DNA of 37,605 bases from Micromonospora sicca (GTDB lineage: Bacteria; Actinomycetota; Actinomycetes; Mycobacteriales; Micromonosporaceae). The DNA lies in contig NZ_QGKS01000109.1 in assembly GCF_003172935.1 (NCBI RefSeq), positions 1-37,605 on the forward strand, written 5' to 3'. This document shows positions 23,316 to 30,698 of the stretch, piece by piece. The notes beneath the pieces were generated by a model. It had not been told where the DNA came from. It did not search any database and worked only from the letters and a program-made list of their open reading frames with translations. Both the position numbers and the translations under genes were made by a program. The stretch's first letter is position 1. Each line of letters begins with the position of its first letter.

Positions 23316-24191
23316 TCAGGCCGACGTGGTGATGAACTCGTCGGTGATCCAGTGCGCGACGCCGTCGGGGTAGGGCGCCGGCAGCCCGAGCACGATGTGC
23401 CCGAAGCCGGCGTCGATCGCCTTGCCGATGGCATCCCTTGTGATGCCCGGCTGGTTGTAGGAGACGGGCAGGTTGATCGAGCGGGTGATCGACGCGGGGT
23501 CGCGACCGACCTCGGCGCAGTAGCGCTCCAGCAGGGCGGTGCGGCTAACGGCGTCGTCGAGATCGCCGCTGGGGTTGTTCCATACGTCCGCGTGTTCGGC
23601 GACCACCCGCAGAGTCGCGGCGGAGCGGCCACCGATGATGATCGGCGGGTGAGGGCGCTGCACGGGCTTGGGGCTGCCGAACGCTCCGGTGAGGTTGACG
23701 TACGTGCCGTGGAAGTCGAACGGCTCGTTCTCGGTCCATAGCCGCCGGATGACCGTGAGCGCCTCGGCGAGGCTGCCCACGGCGTCGGCAGTGTCGGCGA
23801 AGGGCAGGCCGTGCGCCGCGTACTCACGCGCTGCGAGTGGGTGACCGGGCCGCGAACCAACGCCGATGCCGAAATCGAGGCGCCCGCCGGAGACGATGTC
23901 GACGGTCGTGGCGATCTTGGCCAGCATCGCGGGTGGTCGGAAGCGGTTGCTGGTCACCAGCACGCCAAGGCGTAGCCGCTCGGTCTGAGCGGCGAGGGCG
24001 GAGAGCAGGGTCCAGCCTTCGTACGTCGGTCCGCTCAGGTCGCCTACGATCGGCATGAGGTGGTCGAACAGCCACGCGTGCTCGATGTCGGCAATGGCGT
24101 CCGCTTCGCGCCAGACCCGCAGGATGTCGTGGTAGCCGACCTGCATCGGGGCGGTCATGATCCCGAAGCTGGGCCGGGGTGTGAGTGGCAT
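23316..24191 (-). CDS. LLM-class flavin/F420-dependent oxidoreductase
   Basis: 291 aa. Luciferase-like TIM barrel: SFGIMTAPMQVGYHDIL at the start, AWLFDHLMPI near 40, LRLGVLVTSNRFRPP, GRLDFGIGVGSRPGHP near 108 and HPPIIIGGRSAATLRVVAEHADVWN near 180. This is the F420-dependent type common in actinobacteria rather than a two-subunit luciferase. The substrate is unknown. ATG at 24191 is chosen because AAAGGA lies 12 bp upstream; an ATG at 24230 would add 13 residues without a site. It follows the aldo/keto reductase on the minus strand, with a strong hairpin between. It is cargo of the IS-bracketed module; codon third positions look less GC-biased than in flanking genes. Confidence 0.88.
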   Translation of the reverse strand: MPLTPRPSFGIMTAPMQVGYHDILRVWREADAIADIEHAWLFDHLMPIVGDLSGPTYEGWTLLSALAAQTERLRLGVLVTSNRFRPPAMLAKIATTVDIVSGGRLDFGIGVGSRPGHPLAAREYAAHGLPFADTADAVGSLAEALTVIRRLWTENEPFDFHGTYVNLTGAFGSPKPVQRPHPPIIIGGRSAATLRVVAEHADVWNNPSGDLDDAVSRTALLERYCAEVGRDPASITRSINLPVSYNQPGITRDAIGKAIDAGFGHIVLGLPAPYPDGVAHWITDEFITTSA

Positions 24192-24245
24192 GGGTCCGAT
24201 CGTCCTTTCGACGTGAGCCTGGGAAGGCATGGCCTTGCGGCGTGT

Positions 24246-24289
24246 CAGGCGGCAGGGGGACGCGCAAGCCGCCGCGCGTCTGCCGCCTG
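24246..24289 (-). terminator. Large hairpin between the aldo/keto reductase and LLM genes
   Basis: Outer arms of 10 bp (24246-24255 and 24280-24289) and inner arms of 6 bp (24260-24265 and 24274-24279), both perfect, with a GGGG bulge on one side and an 8-nt loop. It lies 20 bp past the reductase stop and could terminate or attenuate transcription into the LLM gene. Confidence 0.55.
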
Positions 24290-24309
24290 GTCACTGACGT
24301 GCCAAGTAA

Positions 24310-25329
24310 TCAGCGGCGGCGCAGCGCCGGGTCGAGCAGGGCGGGCGGGGTGTCGTTCTTCTCGTGGGCGGCGAGGTCGACGCCGGGAGCCACGATCGCG
24401 TCGATCGCGTCCAGCACGTCGGTGGAGAGAACGGTGTCCGCGGCGGCGAGCTGCGAGCGGAGGTGGTCCATCGTGCGGGGGCCGATGATCGCGCTGGTCA
24501 CGCCCGGGTGCGCGGTGACGAAGCCGAGCGCGAGCTGGATCATGCTGAGGCCGGCTTCGTCGGCAACCTTGGCGAGCTGCTCGACGGCGTCGAGTTTGGC
24601 GCGGTTGGCGGGGATGCTGATGTCGTAGCGCTGCTGCATGAAGCCCGAGCGGTTCGTGCTGATCTCCTGGCCGGCACGGATCGCGCCGGACAGCCAGCCC
24701 GATGCCAGCGGGCTCCAGGCGAGCACGCCCATGCCGTACTCCTGTGTCACGGGCAGCACGTGGGTCTCGATGCCACGCTGCAGGATCGAGTAGCTCGGCT
24801 GCTCGGTCACGTAACGGCTCAGGTGCCCCTCCCGGGCGGCCCACTGCGCCTGGACGATGCGGTAGGCCGGGAAGGTCGAGGAGCCGAAGTAGCGGATCTT
24901 TCCGGCGCGCTGCAGGTCCGTCAGCGCCGACAGCGTCTCCTCGTCGCTGCTCGTCGGGTCCCACCGGTGCATCTGGTAAAGGTCGACGTGGTCGACGCCG
25001 AGGCGGCGCAGGCTGTTGTCCAGCGCGGTGACCAGCCAGCGGCGCGAACCGCCCCGGTGGTTGCGCTCGTCGCCCATCGGCAGGGTCGCCTTGGTGGCCA
25101 GCACGACATCGCCGCGGCGGCCGGCGATGGCCTTGCCGACCATCTCCTCGGACTGGCCGCCGCTGTAGACGTCGGCGGTGTCGATGAGGTTGATCCCCGC
25201 ATCGAGCGCCGCGTCAACGATGGCGGTGGCTTCCTCCTGGGTGGTGTTGCCGATCTTGCCGAAGTTCATTGCGCCGAGCACGAGGGTGCTGACCTGCACA
25301 CCCGTGCGGCCCAAGGTGCGGTACTGCAT
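24310..25329 (-). CDS. Aldo/keto reductase
   Basis: 339 aa. NADPH-dependent carbonyl reductase of the AKR superfamily (TIM barrel). The catalytic tetrad can be read: D and Y in DTADVYSGGQSEE (near residues 50-55), K in LATKATLPMG and H in LYQMHRWDP. The C-terminal cofactor-binding segment SAIIGPRTMDHLRSQL (near 285) is typical of the YajO/Kvbeta-like branch. ATG at 25329 is preceded by AGGAGGAAC, a very good site. It diverges from tetR, and the shared promoter contains GTTCCG operator half-sites, so it is likely repressed by that TetR protein. Substrate unknown; the neighbouring LLM reductase suggests a joint reductive or detoxifying role. Confidence 0.92.
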   Translation of the reverse strand: MQYRTLGRTGVQVSTLVLGAMNFGKIGNTTQEEATAIVDAALDAGINLIDTADVYSGGQSEEMVGKAIAGRRGDVVLATKATLPMGDERNHRGGSRRWLVTALDNSLRRLGVDHVDLYQMHRWDPTSSDEETLSALTDLQRAGKIRYFGSSTFPAYRIVQAQWAAREGHLSRYVTEQPSYSILQRGIETHVLPVTQEYGMGVLAWSPLASGWLSGAIRAGQEISTNRSGFMQQRYDISIPANRAKLDAVEQLAKVADEAGLSMIQLALGFVTAHPGVTSAIIGPRTMDHLRSQLAAADTVLSTDVLDAIDAIVAPGVDLAAHEKNDTPPALLDPALRRR

Positions 25330-25366
25330 GACTGTTCCTCCTGGAAACCGTGCAGCGTTGCATCGT

Positions 25367-25395
25367 TTGGTGGTGGCGCGCCTGATCAGTATGCT
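25367..25395 (+). promoter_or_regulatory. Predicted promoter of tetR
   Basis: TTGGTG (25367-25372), a 17-bp spacer, TATGCT (25390-25395). The opposite strand carries CATACT at 25394-25389, a possible -10 for the aldo/keto reductase, so the two promoters would overlap face to face. Confidence 0.45.
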
Positions 25396-25411
25396 GAACA
25401 AGCGGAGCAGT

Positions 25412-25444
25412 GTTCCGATAACCAAGATACGGAACGGCGTTCCG
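25412..25444. promoter_or_regulatory. TetR operator half-sites
   Basis: Three copies of one hexamer: GTTCCG (25412-25417), CGGAAC (25430-25435) and GTTCCG (25439-25444). The last two form a perfect palindrome CGGAAC-GGC-GTTCCG; the first two are inverted with a 12-bp spacer. They lie downstream of the tetR -10 and at the expected -35 region of the reductase promoter. Confidence 0.6.
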
Positions 25445-25477
25445 GATGCCAAGCGGTGTGATGGAGGTAACGGGGCC

Positions 25478-26065
25478 TTGGCCGACATCGACAGCGGCTC
25501 GGAGCGACCGGCCTCGCGCAAGCGGGCCGACGCGCGGCGCAACGAGAAGACCCTGCTGGACGCTGCCGCTGCGGCGTTCGTCGCCTCCGGCGTCGACGTG
25601 CCTGTGCGCGACATCGCCGCCAGGGCGGGCGTCGGCGTGGGCACGATCTACCGCCACTTCCCGACGCGAGCCGACCTCATCGTCGCCGTCTACCGGCACC
25701 AGATCGAGGCGTGCGCCGAGGCGGGTCCGGCCTTGCTGGCCGACAGCAGCACACCGCACACCGCCCTGGTGCAGTGGATCAACCTGTTCGTCGACTTCCT
25801 GATCACCAAACACGGCCTCGCCGCGGCGCTACAGTCTGACGACGCCGCCTTCCGGACCCTGCACGCCTACTTCCTCGACCGCCTCGTCCCGGTGTGCGAC
25901 CAGCTGCTCGACGCCGCCGTCGCAGCGGGCGAGATCCGTCCCGACATGGACGCCTACGGACTGCTGCGCGGCGTCGGTAATCTCTGCATCGGCGCGGGCA
26001 GCGACCCCCGTTACGACGCGCGCCGCCTGGTCGAGCTCCTCATCGCTGGACTTCGCCTCCGCTGA
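25478..26065 (+). CDS. TetR-family transcriptional regulator
   Basis: 195 aa. The N-terminal helix-turn-helix is clear at about residues 18-62 (RNEKTLLDAAAAAFVASG, VRDIAARAGVGVGTIYRHFPTRADLI). The C-terminal ligand domain resembles the SbtR-like/TetR_C group (LHAYFLDRLVPVCDQLLDAAVAAGEIRPDMDAYGLLRGVGNL). TTG at 25478 is chosen: GGAGG lies 10 bp upstream, and starting at the ATG at 25391 would place the operator palindrome inside the gene. It is likely an autorepressor that also controls the divergent aldo/keto reductase and perhaps the LLM gene. Ligand unknown. Confidence 0.88.
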   Translation: MADIDSGSERPASRKRADARRNEKTLLDAAAAAFVASGVDVPVRDIAARAGVGVGTIYRHFPTRADLIVAVYRHQIEACAEAGPALLADSSTPHTALVQWINLFVDFLITKHGLAAALQSDDAAFRTLHAYFLDRLVPVCDQLLDAAVAAGEIRPDMDAYGLLRGVGNLCIGAGSDPRYDARRLVELLIAGLRLR

Positions 26066-26190
26066 GGCGAAGTCAGCAGCGAGTTCATCCCGAGGCGCCG
26101 TAGTACCAGACCGACACGACATCGCTGCCGTCTACGGGCGATAAGCGCCCGCGCAGAATGGCGAGGCGGGGCGGGCGTGTCTGAACGAGT

Positions 26191-26257
26191 GCAGGCACAG
26201 GATCCATGATCATGAAGGTGCTTACGCCTCGTGATCACCGGGAGATCCTGTGCCTGC
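26191..26257 (+). repeat. Inverted repeat spanning the transposase start
   Basis: Perfect 14-bp arms, 26191-26204 and 26244-26257, with TGATCA copies nested inside (26207-26212 and 26232-26237). The GTG start at 26250 lies within the right arm, so an RNA read in from outside would hide the start codon. The homologous remnant at 23108-23144 has a shorter version. Confidence 0.65.
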
Positions 26258-26975
26258 CATCCCAGCATGGCTGATCGAGCCACTGTGGGTCCAGTTCACC
26301 GCGCTGCTACCTGATCGGCCGACGTGCGCCCCGACGCATCCGTTGGGCTGTCACCGCAGGCGGATCGATGACCGGATCGTGTTCGACAAGCTGATTCAGG
26401 TGCTGCAGTTCGGCTGCGCCTACGACGCCTACGACCGGCTCGTCGGCTTGGTCCTGGACGACATCGCCGTGGACGGCTGCATCACCAAGGCCCCCGGCGG
26501 AGGTGACTGCGCCGGGGGCCTTGGTCGACCGGGGCAAGCAGGGAATGAAACGCTCATCGATGGTCGACGGTTACGGCATTCCCCTCGGCCGGGTCCTGGC
26601 CGGCGCGAACCGACACGACTCACCGCTGCCGGCCCCACCCTCGACCGGCTCGACGACCTGGGCCCACTCCCCGAGACCATCACGGTGCACCTCGACGCCG
26701 GATACGACTCGGCGGTCACTCGATGCTGCTGGCCGAACGCGGCCTGACCGGCAAGATCGCCCACAGGGCGACAAGGCGCCCATCCCAACGGTGGCACGCG
26801 AACGGACGAACATCTGGCACAACGCGTTCAACCGACTGCAACGCTGCTACGAACGAACCGAACAGGTCATCGACGCGTTCTTCGACCTCGCCGACGCGAT
26901 CATGACCGTCCGTAGCCTGATCGGCGAGCGTGGACCACCTACCGGTGGGACAACCGCCCCACCCGCCGCCGATGA
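26250..26975 (+). pseudogene. IS5-family transposase, broken
   Basis: It begins at GTG 26250 (MPAIPAWLIEPLWVQF) and ends at TGA 26973-26975. Recognisable blocks in order: RIDDRIVFDKLIQVLQFGCAY; a deletion of roughly 40 residues; LDDIAVDGCITKAP (first catalytic Asp region); a frameshift near 26510 into DRGKQGMKRS and GANRHDSPL; return to the first frame for TITVHLDAGYDS (second Asp); a further shift to LLAERGLTGKIAH; then ERTNIWHNAFNRL (catalytic Glu region); and a last shift to TYRWDNRPTRRR. At least four frame changes plus the deletion rule out function. Order and spacing fit the DDE transposases of IS5-like elements in actinobacteria. Confidence 0.8.
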
Positions 26976-26988
26976 TCACCACCAATCT

Positions 26989-27021
26989 GCGCGACCTCTT
27001 ATGCCTCTCAGGCATACCGCT
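26989..27021 (-). repeat. Right terminal inverted repeat of the IS-bracketed module
   Basis: The complement reads AGCGGTATGCCTGAGAGG and continues to TCGCGC. It matches the left end at 23026-23061 apart from a few substitutions and a 3-base gap. It contains the internal palindrome TATGCC-TCTCA-GGCATA. It starts 14 bp after the transposase stop. Confidence 0.6.
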
Positions 27022-27145
27022 CTCCGGCCATATGTCGGGTCCGCGCGGCACGCCGAGGCCATCCCGTCGCGAGGTTGAGCTGATCAAGCCCGAACGGATC
27101 GGCGGCGACCGGCGCGCCAGGTGCGGGCGGGTGGGGATGCGGAAA

Positions 27146-27186
27146 GGCGACGGCCCCGGTGGCTTTCGCCAACCGGGGCCGTCGCC
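27146..27186 (-). terminator. Intrinsic terminator of clpC
   Basis: Perfect 15-bp arms (27146-27160 and 27172-27186) around an 11-nt loop, 14 bp after the clpC stop, followed on the minus strand by TTTCC. It also separates clpC from the mobile module. Confidence 0.85.
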
Positions 27187-27200
27187 CTGTCAGGTGTCGC

Positions 27201-29732
27201 TTACTCGTCCGCGCCCGCGGTGGCGGCGCCACCGAGATCGGCCGGGACGGCGTCCGGAACCTCCACCGGCTTGTCCGCGCCTCGGAAGACGAGCTTGGAC
27301 TTGTCGATGTTCTCCGGGTCGCCCTCGCAGTCCACCACCACGATCTGACCCGGGGTCAGCTCGTTGAAGAGGATCCGCTCGGAGAGGTTGTCCTCGATGT
27401 CGCGCTGGATCGTGCGACGCAGCGGCCGCGCGCCCAGCACCGGGTCGAAGCCCTTCTTCGCCAGGTACTTCTTGGCGTTGTCGGTCAGCTCCAGGCCCAT
27501 GTCCTTGTTGCGCAGCTGCGTCTCGATCCGCTGGATCATGATGTCCACGATCGAGAGGATCTCGTTCTCGCGCAGCTGGTGGAAGACGATGGTGTCGTCG
27601 ATCCGGTTGAGGAACTCGGGCCGGAAGTGCTGCTTGAGCTCGTCGTTGACCTTCTGCTTCATCCGGTCGTAGTTCGACTCGGAGTCCTCAGAGGCCTGGA
27701 AGCCCAGCGAGACCGCCTTGGCGACGTCCCGGGTGCCGAGGTTGGTGGTCAGGATGATGACCGTGTTCTTGAAGTCCACGATCCGACCCTGACCGTCGGT
27801 CAGCCGCCCGTCCTCCAGGATCTGGAGGAGCGTGTTGAACACGTCCGGGTGAGCCTTCTCGATCTCGTCGAAGAGGACCACCGAGAACGGCCGACGCCGC
27901 ACCTTCTCGGTCAGCTGCCCGCCCTCGTCGTAGCCGACGTAGCCGGGAGGGGCACCCACCAGCCGGGACACCGTGTACCGGTCGTGGAACTCGGACATGT
28001 CCAGCTGGATGAGGGCGTCCTCGCTGCCGAAGAGGAACTCGGCGAGCGCCTTGGACAGCTCGGTCTTACCCACGCCTGACGGACCGGCGAAGATGAACGA
28101 GCCCGACGGGCGCTTCGGGTCCTTCAGGCCGGCCCGGGTACGCCGGATCGCCTTCGAGACCGCCTTGACCGCGTCCTCCTGGCCGATGACGCGCTTGTGC
28201 AGCTCGTCCTCCATGCGCAGCAGGCGCGAGGTCTCCTCCTCGGTCAGCTTGTAAACCGGGATGCCGGTCCAGTTGCCGAGCACCTCGGCGATCTGCTCGT
28301 CGTCAACCTCGCTGACGACGTCCAGGTCACCGGCCTTCCACTCCTTCTCCCGCTGGGCCTTCTGGCCGAGCAGCTGCTTCTCCTTGTCGCGGAGCTGCGC
28401 CGCCCGCTCGAAGTCCTGCGCGTCGATCGCGGACTCCTTGTCGCGGCGGACCTGGGCGATCCGCTCGTCGAAGTCGCGCAGGTCTGGCGGCGCGGTCATC
28501 CGGCGGATGCGCATCCGGGCCCCGGCCTCGTCGATCAGGTCGATCGCCTTGTCCGGCAGGAAGCGGTCGGAGATGTACCGGTCGGCGAGCGTCGCCGCCG
28601 CCACCAGCGCGGCGTCGGTGATGCTCACCCGGTGGTGCGCCTCGTAGCGGTCGCGCAGGCCCTTGAGGATCTCGATGGTGTGAGCCAGCGACGGCTCGCC
28701 CACCTGGATCGGCTGGAAGCGGCGCTCGAGAGCGGCGTCCTTCTCCAGGTGCTTGCGGTACTCGTCGAGCGTGGTGGCACCGATGGTCTGGAGCTCGCCA
28801 CGGGCCAGCATCGGCTTGAGGATGCTCGCCGCGTCGATCGCGCCCTCGGCGGCACCCGCACCCACCAGGGTGTGGATCTCGTCGATGAACAGGATGATGT
28901 CGCCCCGCGTGCGGATCTCCTTGAGCACCTTCTTCAGGCGCTCCTCGAAGTCACCGCGGTAGCGGGAACCGGCGACCAGCGCACCGAGGTCGAGCGTGTA
29001 GAGCTGCTTGTCCTTGAGGGTCTCGGGCACCTCGCCCTTGATGATCTTCTGGGACAGCCCCTCCACCACGGCGGTCTTACCGACGCCGGGCTCACCGATC
29101 AGGACCGGGTTGTTCTTGGTACGGCGGGAGAGCACCTGCATGACCCGCTCGATTTCCTTCTCGCGCCCGATGACCGGGTCGAGCTTGCCCTCGCGGGCGG
29201 CCTGGGTCAGGTTGCGGCCGAACTGGTCCAGCACGAGGCTGGTCGACGGCGCGGCCTCGCCCGGCGCGGCGCCCGCCGCGGCCGGCTCCTTGCCCTGGTA
29301 GCCCGAGAGCAGCTGGATCACCTGCTGGCGGACCCGGTTGAGGTCGGCGCCGAGCTTGACCAGCACCTGGGCGGCGACGCCCTCACCCTCGCGGATCAGG
29401 CCGAGCAGGATGTGCTCCGTGCCGATGTAGTTGTGGCCGAGCTGCAGCGCCTCGCGCAGCGACAGCTCCAGCACCTTCTTGGCCCGCGGCGTGAACGGGA
29501 TGTGCCCGCTCGGCGCCTGCTGGCCCTGGCCGATGATCTCCTCGACCTGCTGGCGGACGCCCTCGAGGGAGATGCCGAGGCTCTCCAGGGCCTTTGCCGC
29601 GACGCCTTCACCCTCGTGGATGAGGCCCAGCAGGATGTGCTCCGTACCGATGTAGTTGTGGTTGAGCATCCGGGCCTCTTCTTGGGCCAGGACGACAACC
29701 CGTCGCGCTCGGTCGGTGAACCGCTCGAACAT
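27201..29732 (-). CDS. clpC: ATP-dependent Clp protease, ATPase subunit ClpC
   Basis: 843 aa. A AAA+ unfoldase that feeds proteins to ClpP. Domains: two N-terminal Clp_N repeats (residues 1-75 and 80-145, each with [13 protein letters not shown]); D1 with Walker A GEPGVGKT (213-220) and Walker [13 protein letters not shown]; the UVR-containing middle domain ([19 protein letters not shown]) that marks ClpC rather than ClpA or ClpB; D2 with [16 protein letters not shown]; and an acidic/Ala C-terminus. It is the last gene of the conserved lysS-lsr2-clpC order but has its own promoter region. Upstream sequence shows a SigR/SigH-like promoter and a ClgR-like box, consistent with stress control of proteolysis known in actinobacteria. 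Secure. Confidence 0.97.
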   Translation of the reverse strand: MFERFTDRARRVVVLAQEEARMLNHNYIGTEHILLGLIHEGEGVAAKALESLGISLEGVRQQVEEIIGQGQQAPSGHIPFTPRAKKVLELSLREALQLGHNYIGTEHILLGLIREGEGVAAQVLVKLGADLNRVRQQVIQLLSGYQGKEPAAAGAAPGEAAPSTSLVLDQFGRNLTQAAREGKLDPVIGREKEIERVMQVLSRRTKNNPVLIGEPGVGKTAVVEGLSQKIIKGEVPETLKDKQLYTLDLGALVAGSRYRGDFEERLKKVLKEIRTRGDIILFIDEIHTLVGAGAAEGAIDAASILKPMLARGELQTIGATTLDEYRKHLEKDAALERRFQPIQVGEPSLAHTIEILKGLRDRYEAHHRVSITDAALVAAATLADRYISDRFLPDKAIDLIDEAGARMRIRRMTAPPDLRDFDERIAQVRRDKESAIDAQDFERAAQLRDKEKQLLGQKAQREKEWKAGDLDVVSEVDDEQIAEVLGNWTGIPVYKLTEEETSRLLRMEDELHKRVIGQEDAVKAVSKAIRRTRAGLKDPKRPSGSFIFAGPSGVGKTELSKALAEFLFGSEDALIQLDMSEFHDRYTVSRLVGAPPGYVGYDEGGQLTEKVRRRPFSVVLFDEIEKAHPDVFNTLLQILEDGRLTDGQGRIVDFKNTVIILTTNLGTRDVAKAVSLGFQASEDSESNYDRMKQKVNDELKQHFRPEFLNRIDDTIVFHQLRENEILSIVDIMIQRIETQLRNKDMGLELTDNAKKYLAKKGFDPVLGARPLRRTIQRDIEDNLSERILFNELTPGQIVVVDCEGDPENIDKSKLVFRGADKPVEVPDAVPADLGGAATAGADE

Positions 29733-29825
29733 GCCCTCGTGCTCCTCACGTGCCGTGCGCCTTGATGGTCTAGATCTTGGCGGGGCCGGTGCGCGGACGT
29801 CCGGGACGGGCGTCCGTGCCTCCTT

Positions 29826-29831
29826 ACTCTA
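29826..29831 (-). promoter_or_regulatory. Possible proximal -10 of clpC
   Basis: TAGAGT on the minus strand with no good -35. The predicted +1 is near 29819, giving a leader of about 85 nt. It could be a basal vegetative promoter beside the stress promoter further upstream. Confidence 0.3.
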
Positions 29832-29898
29832 TCGCCGCGGACCGACTCCGCTGAGGTCGTGTGTCCCTGCGGAATGCCGTGTACGCGTCGTTTCTGAC

Positions 29899-29924
29899 AA
29901 CCGTCCGCGCTCAGGAGGTGTTCC
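29899..29924 (-). promoter_or_regulatory. SigR/SigH-type promoter upstream of clpC
   Basis: On the minus strand, GGAAC (29924-29920), 18 bp, then GTT (29901-29899). This fits the thiol-stress ECF sigma consensus GGAAY-N18/19-GTT of Streptomyces SigR and mycobacterial SigH. The leader would be about 160 nt. Confidence 0.45.
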
Positions 29925-29936
29925 GGTACCCCTACC

Positions 29937-29954
29937 TGTACGCGCAGAGCGAAA
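29937..29954. promoter_or_regulatory. ClgR-like box upstream of clpC
   Basis: TGTA-CGC-GCAGA-GCG-AAA fits the published corynebacterial ClgR consensus (W-N2-W-CGC-Y-N-A-N-R-GCG-W-W-S) with two mismatches. Its centre lies about 55 bp upstream of the start predicted for the SigR-type promoter, a normal activator position. Confidence 0.45.
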
Positions 29955-30015
29955 TTCGCACGCGCTGCGGACGCACCGAGCCGGACCCGTTTCGACCGGG
30001 TCACCCGGGAACATC

Positions 30016-30058
30016 TCGTCCACAGCCTGTGGATGCAATCTCCACCGCCTGTGGACAA
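30016..30058. promoter_or_regulatory. Cluster of three DnaA-box-like sites
   Basis: TCGTCCACA (30016-30024, +), GCATCCACA (30037-30029, -) and TTGTCCACA (30058-30050, -). The third is identical to the preferred Streptomyces DnaA box. The first two also form the palindrome TCCACAG-C-CTGTGGA. They lie in the 504-bp gap between clpC and lsr2 (29733-30236), which otherwise holds the clpC promoters and the lsr2 terminator. Confidence 0.5.
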
Positions 30059-30174
30059 CGCCCACCCACCCGGGGTTCTTCCCAGCCGGCGGCGGGGTTC
30101 GCAGCGGGCCCCAACGGGCGCGAGCGGGCCACCGGCCGCGAACCGGGCAATCGGCACGGGAGGGCGGAAACGGC

Positions 30175-30209
30175 GACGCCGGCCCGGAGTGGCACTCCGG
30201 TCCGGCGTC
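30175..30209 (-). terminator. Hairpin after lsr2
   Basis: 16-nt arms (30175-30190 and 30194-30209) with one central mismatch and loop GGC, 27 bp after the lsr2 stop on the minus strand. No T tract. Confidence 0.65.
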
Positions 30210-30236
30210 GATCTCGCCCGGTGACGAGCCCAGGGC

Positions 30237-30587
30237 TCAGCGGCCCGCCTTCGAGTGGTACTCGTCGACGATCTCCTGCGGGATCCGACCCCGGTCGGAG
30301 ATGTCCTTGCCCGACTTCTTGGCCCAGGCGCGGATGGCCTTGTTCTGCTCGCGGTCGGCGGTCGCGCCGCCCCGCCCGCGCGCGGCCCGCCCGCCGACGA
30401 CCACGCCGCCCCGGCCGACCTTGGTGCCGTGCGCCACGTACGGCGCAAATACCTCACGCAATTTCTCGGCGTTGGCCACCGACAGGTCGATCTCGTACTG
30501 CACGCCGTCCAGCGCGAACTTGACGGTCTCGTCAGCGTCCCCGCCGTCCAGGTCATCGACCAGCTTGTGAATGATCTGCTTGGCCAC
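30237..30587 (-). CDS. lsr2: Lsr2 nucleoid-associated protein
   Basis: 116 aa. Lsr2 is the actinobacterial H-NS analogue: it coats AT-rich, often foreign, DNA and silences it. The N-terminal oligomerisation domain (AKQIIHKLVDDLDGG...GVQYEIDLS, residues 2-50) is linked by a Gly/Arg-rich stretch (GRGGVVVGGRAARGRGG) to the DNA-binding domain with the minor-groove RGR hook at 99-101 (DISDRGRIPQEIVDEY). GTG at 30587 is chosen because AAAGGA lies 9 bp before it and it gives the standard MAKQII start; the ATG at 30596 overlaps that ribosome site. Order lysS-lsr2-clpC is conserved. Secure. Confidence 0.96.
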   Translation of the reverse strand: MAKQIIHKLVDDLDGGDADETVKFALDGVQYEIDLSVANAEKLREVFAPYVAHGTKVGRGGVVVGGRAARGRGGATADREQNKAIRAWAKKSGKDISDRGRIPQEIVDEYHSKAGR

Positions 30588-30633
30588 GTCCCACATTCCT
30601 TTCGAGCAGGGTCTCCTGCCACAATCCAGGAGC

Positions 30634-30677
30634 ACAATAACCCGCGCGCCGCTTACCGCGTCAATAGGACGCGGTAA
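30634..30677 (-). promoter_or_regulatory. lsr2 promoter overlapping an inverted repeat
   Basis: On the minus strand, TTGACG (30664-30659), 19 bp, TATTGT (30639-30634). A perfect inverted repeat, TTACCGCGTC (30653-30662) and GACGCGGTAA (30668-30677) with a 5-bp centre, covers the -35. It lies 22 bp past the lysS stop, so it could be the lysS terminator, an lsr2 operator, or both. Confidence 0.55.
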
Positions 30678-30698
30678 CGAGCCGGAGAAGGTTGACGG

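Larger units (their letters stand above)
23026..27021. mobile_element. IS5-like-bracketed module with cargo genes
   Basis: The outer ends are imperfect inverted repeats: 23026-23061 matches the complement of 26989-27021 (both read AGCG-x-TATGCCTGAGAG from outside inward, and similarity continues about 14 bp further). Inside, the sequence preceding the transposase occurs twice in the same orientation, at 23097-23150 and about 26191-26250. Between the two copies lie an LLM oxidoreductase, an aldo/keto reductase and a TetR gene. The simplest readings are an IS split by, or recombined around, a cargo segment, or two related IS copies flanking it. The transposase is broken, so the unit is probably immobile. 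I see no target-site duplication. The module separates mutY from clpC. Confidence 0.55.

Noticed and set aside
23132..23860. A 242-codon minus-strand frame overlapping the LLM gene
   Set aside because: Ser/Thr/Arg-rich shadow of the LLM oxidoreductase in another frame; the part beyond the LLM stop (23132-23315) shows no family.
26135..26165. A full left terminal repeat just upstream of the transposase relic
   Set aside because: Part of the sequence (CCGCGCA and GGGCGGG blocks) resembles the left end at 23055-23090, but the diagnostic TATGCCTGAGAG core is missing, so I do not call a complete end here.
28197..29765. A 522-codon plus-strand frame opposite clpC
   Set aside because: It is antisense to the unmistakable clpC, and its Leu/Val/Asp composition mirrors the opposite-strand codons. 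No domain is visible.
30016..30058. Chromosomal origin of replication
   Set aside because: Only three DnaA-like boxes, no AT-rich unwinding stretch and no dnaA, dnaN or rpmH nearby.
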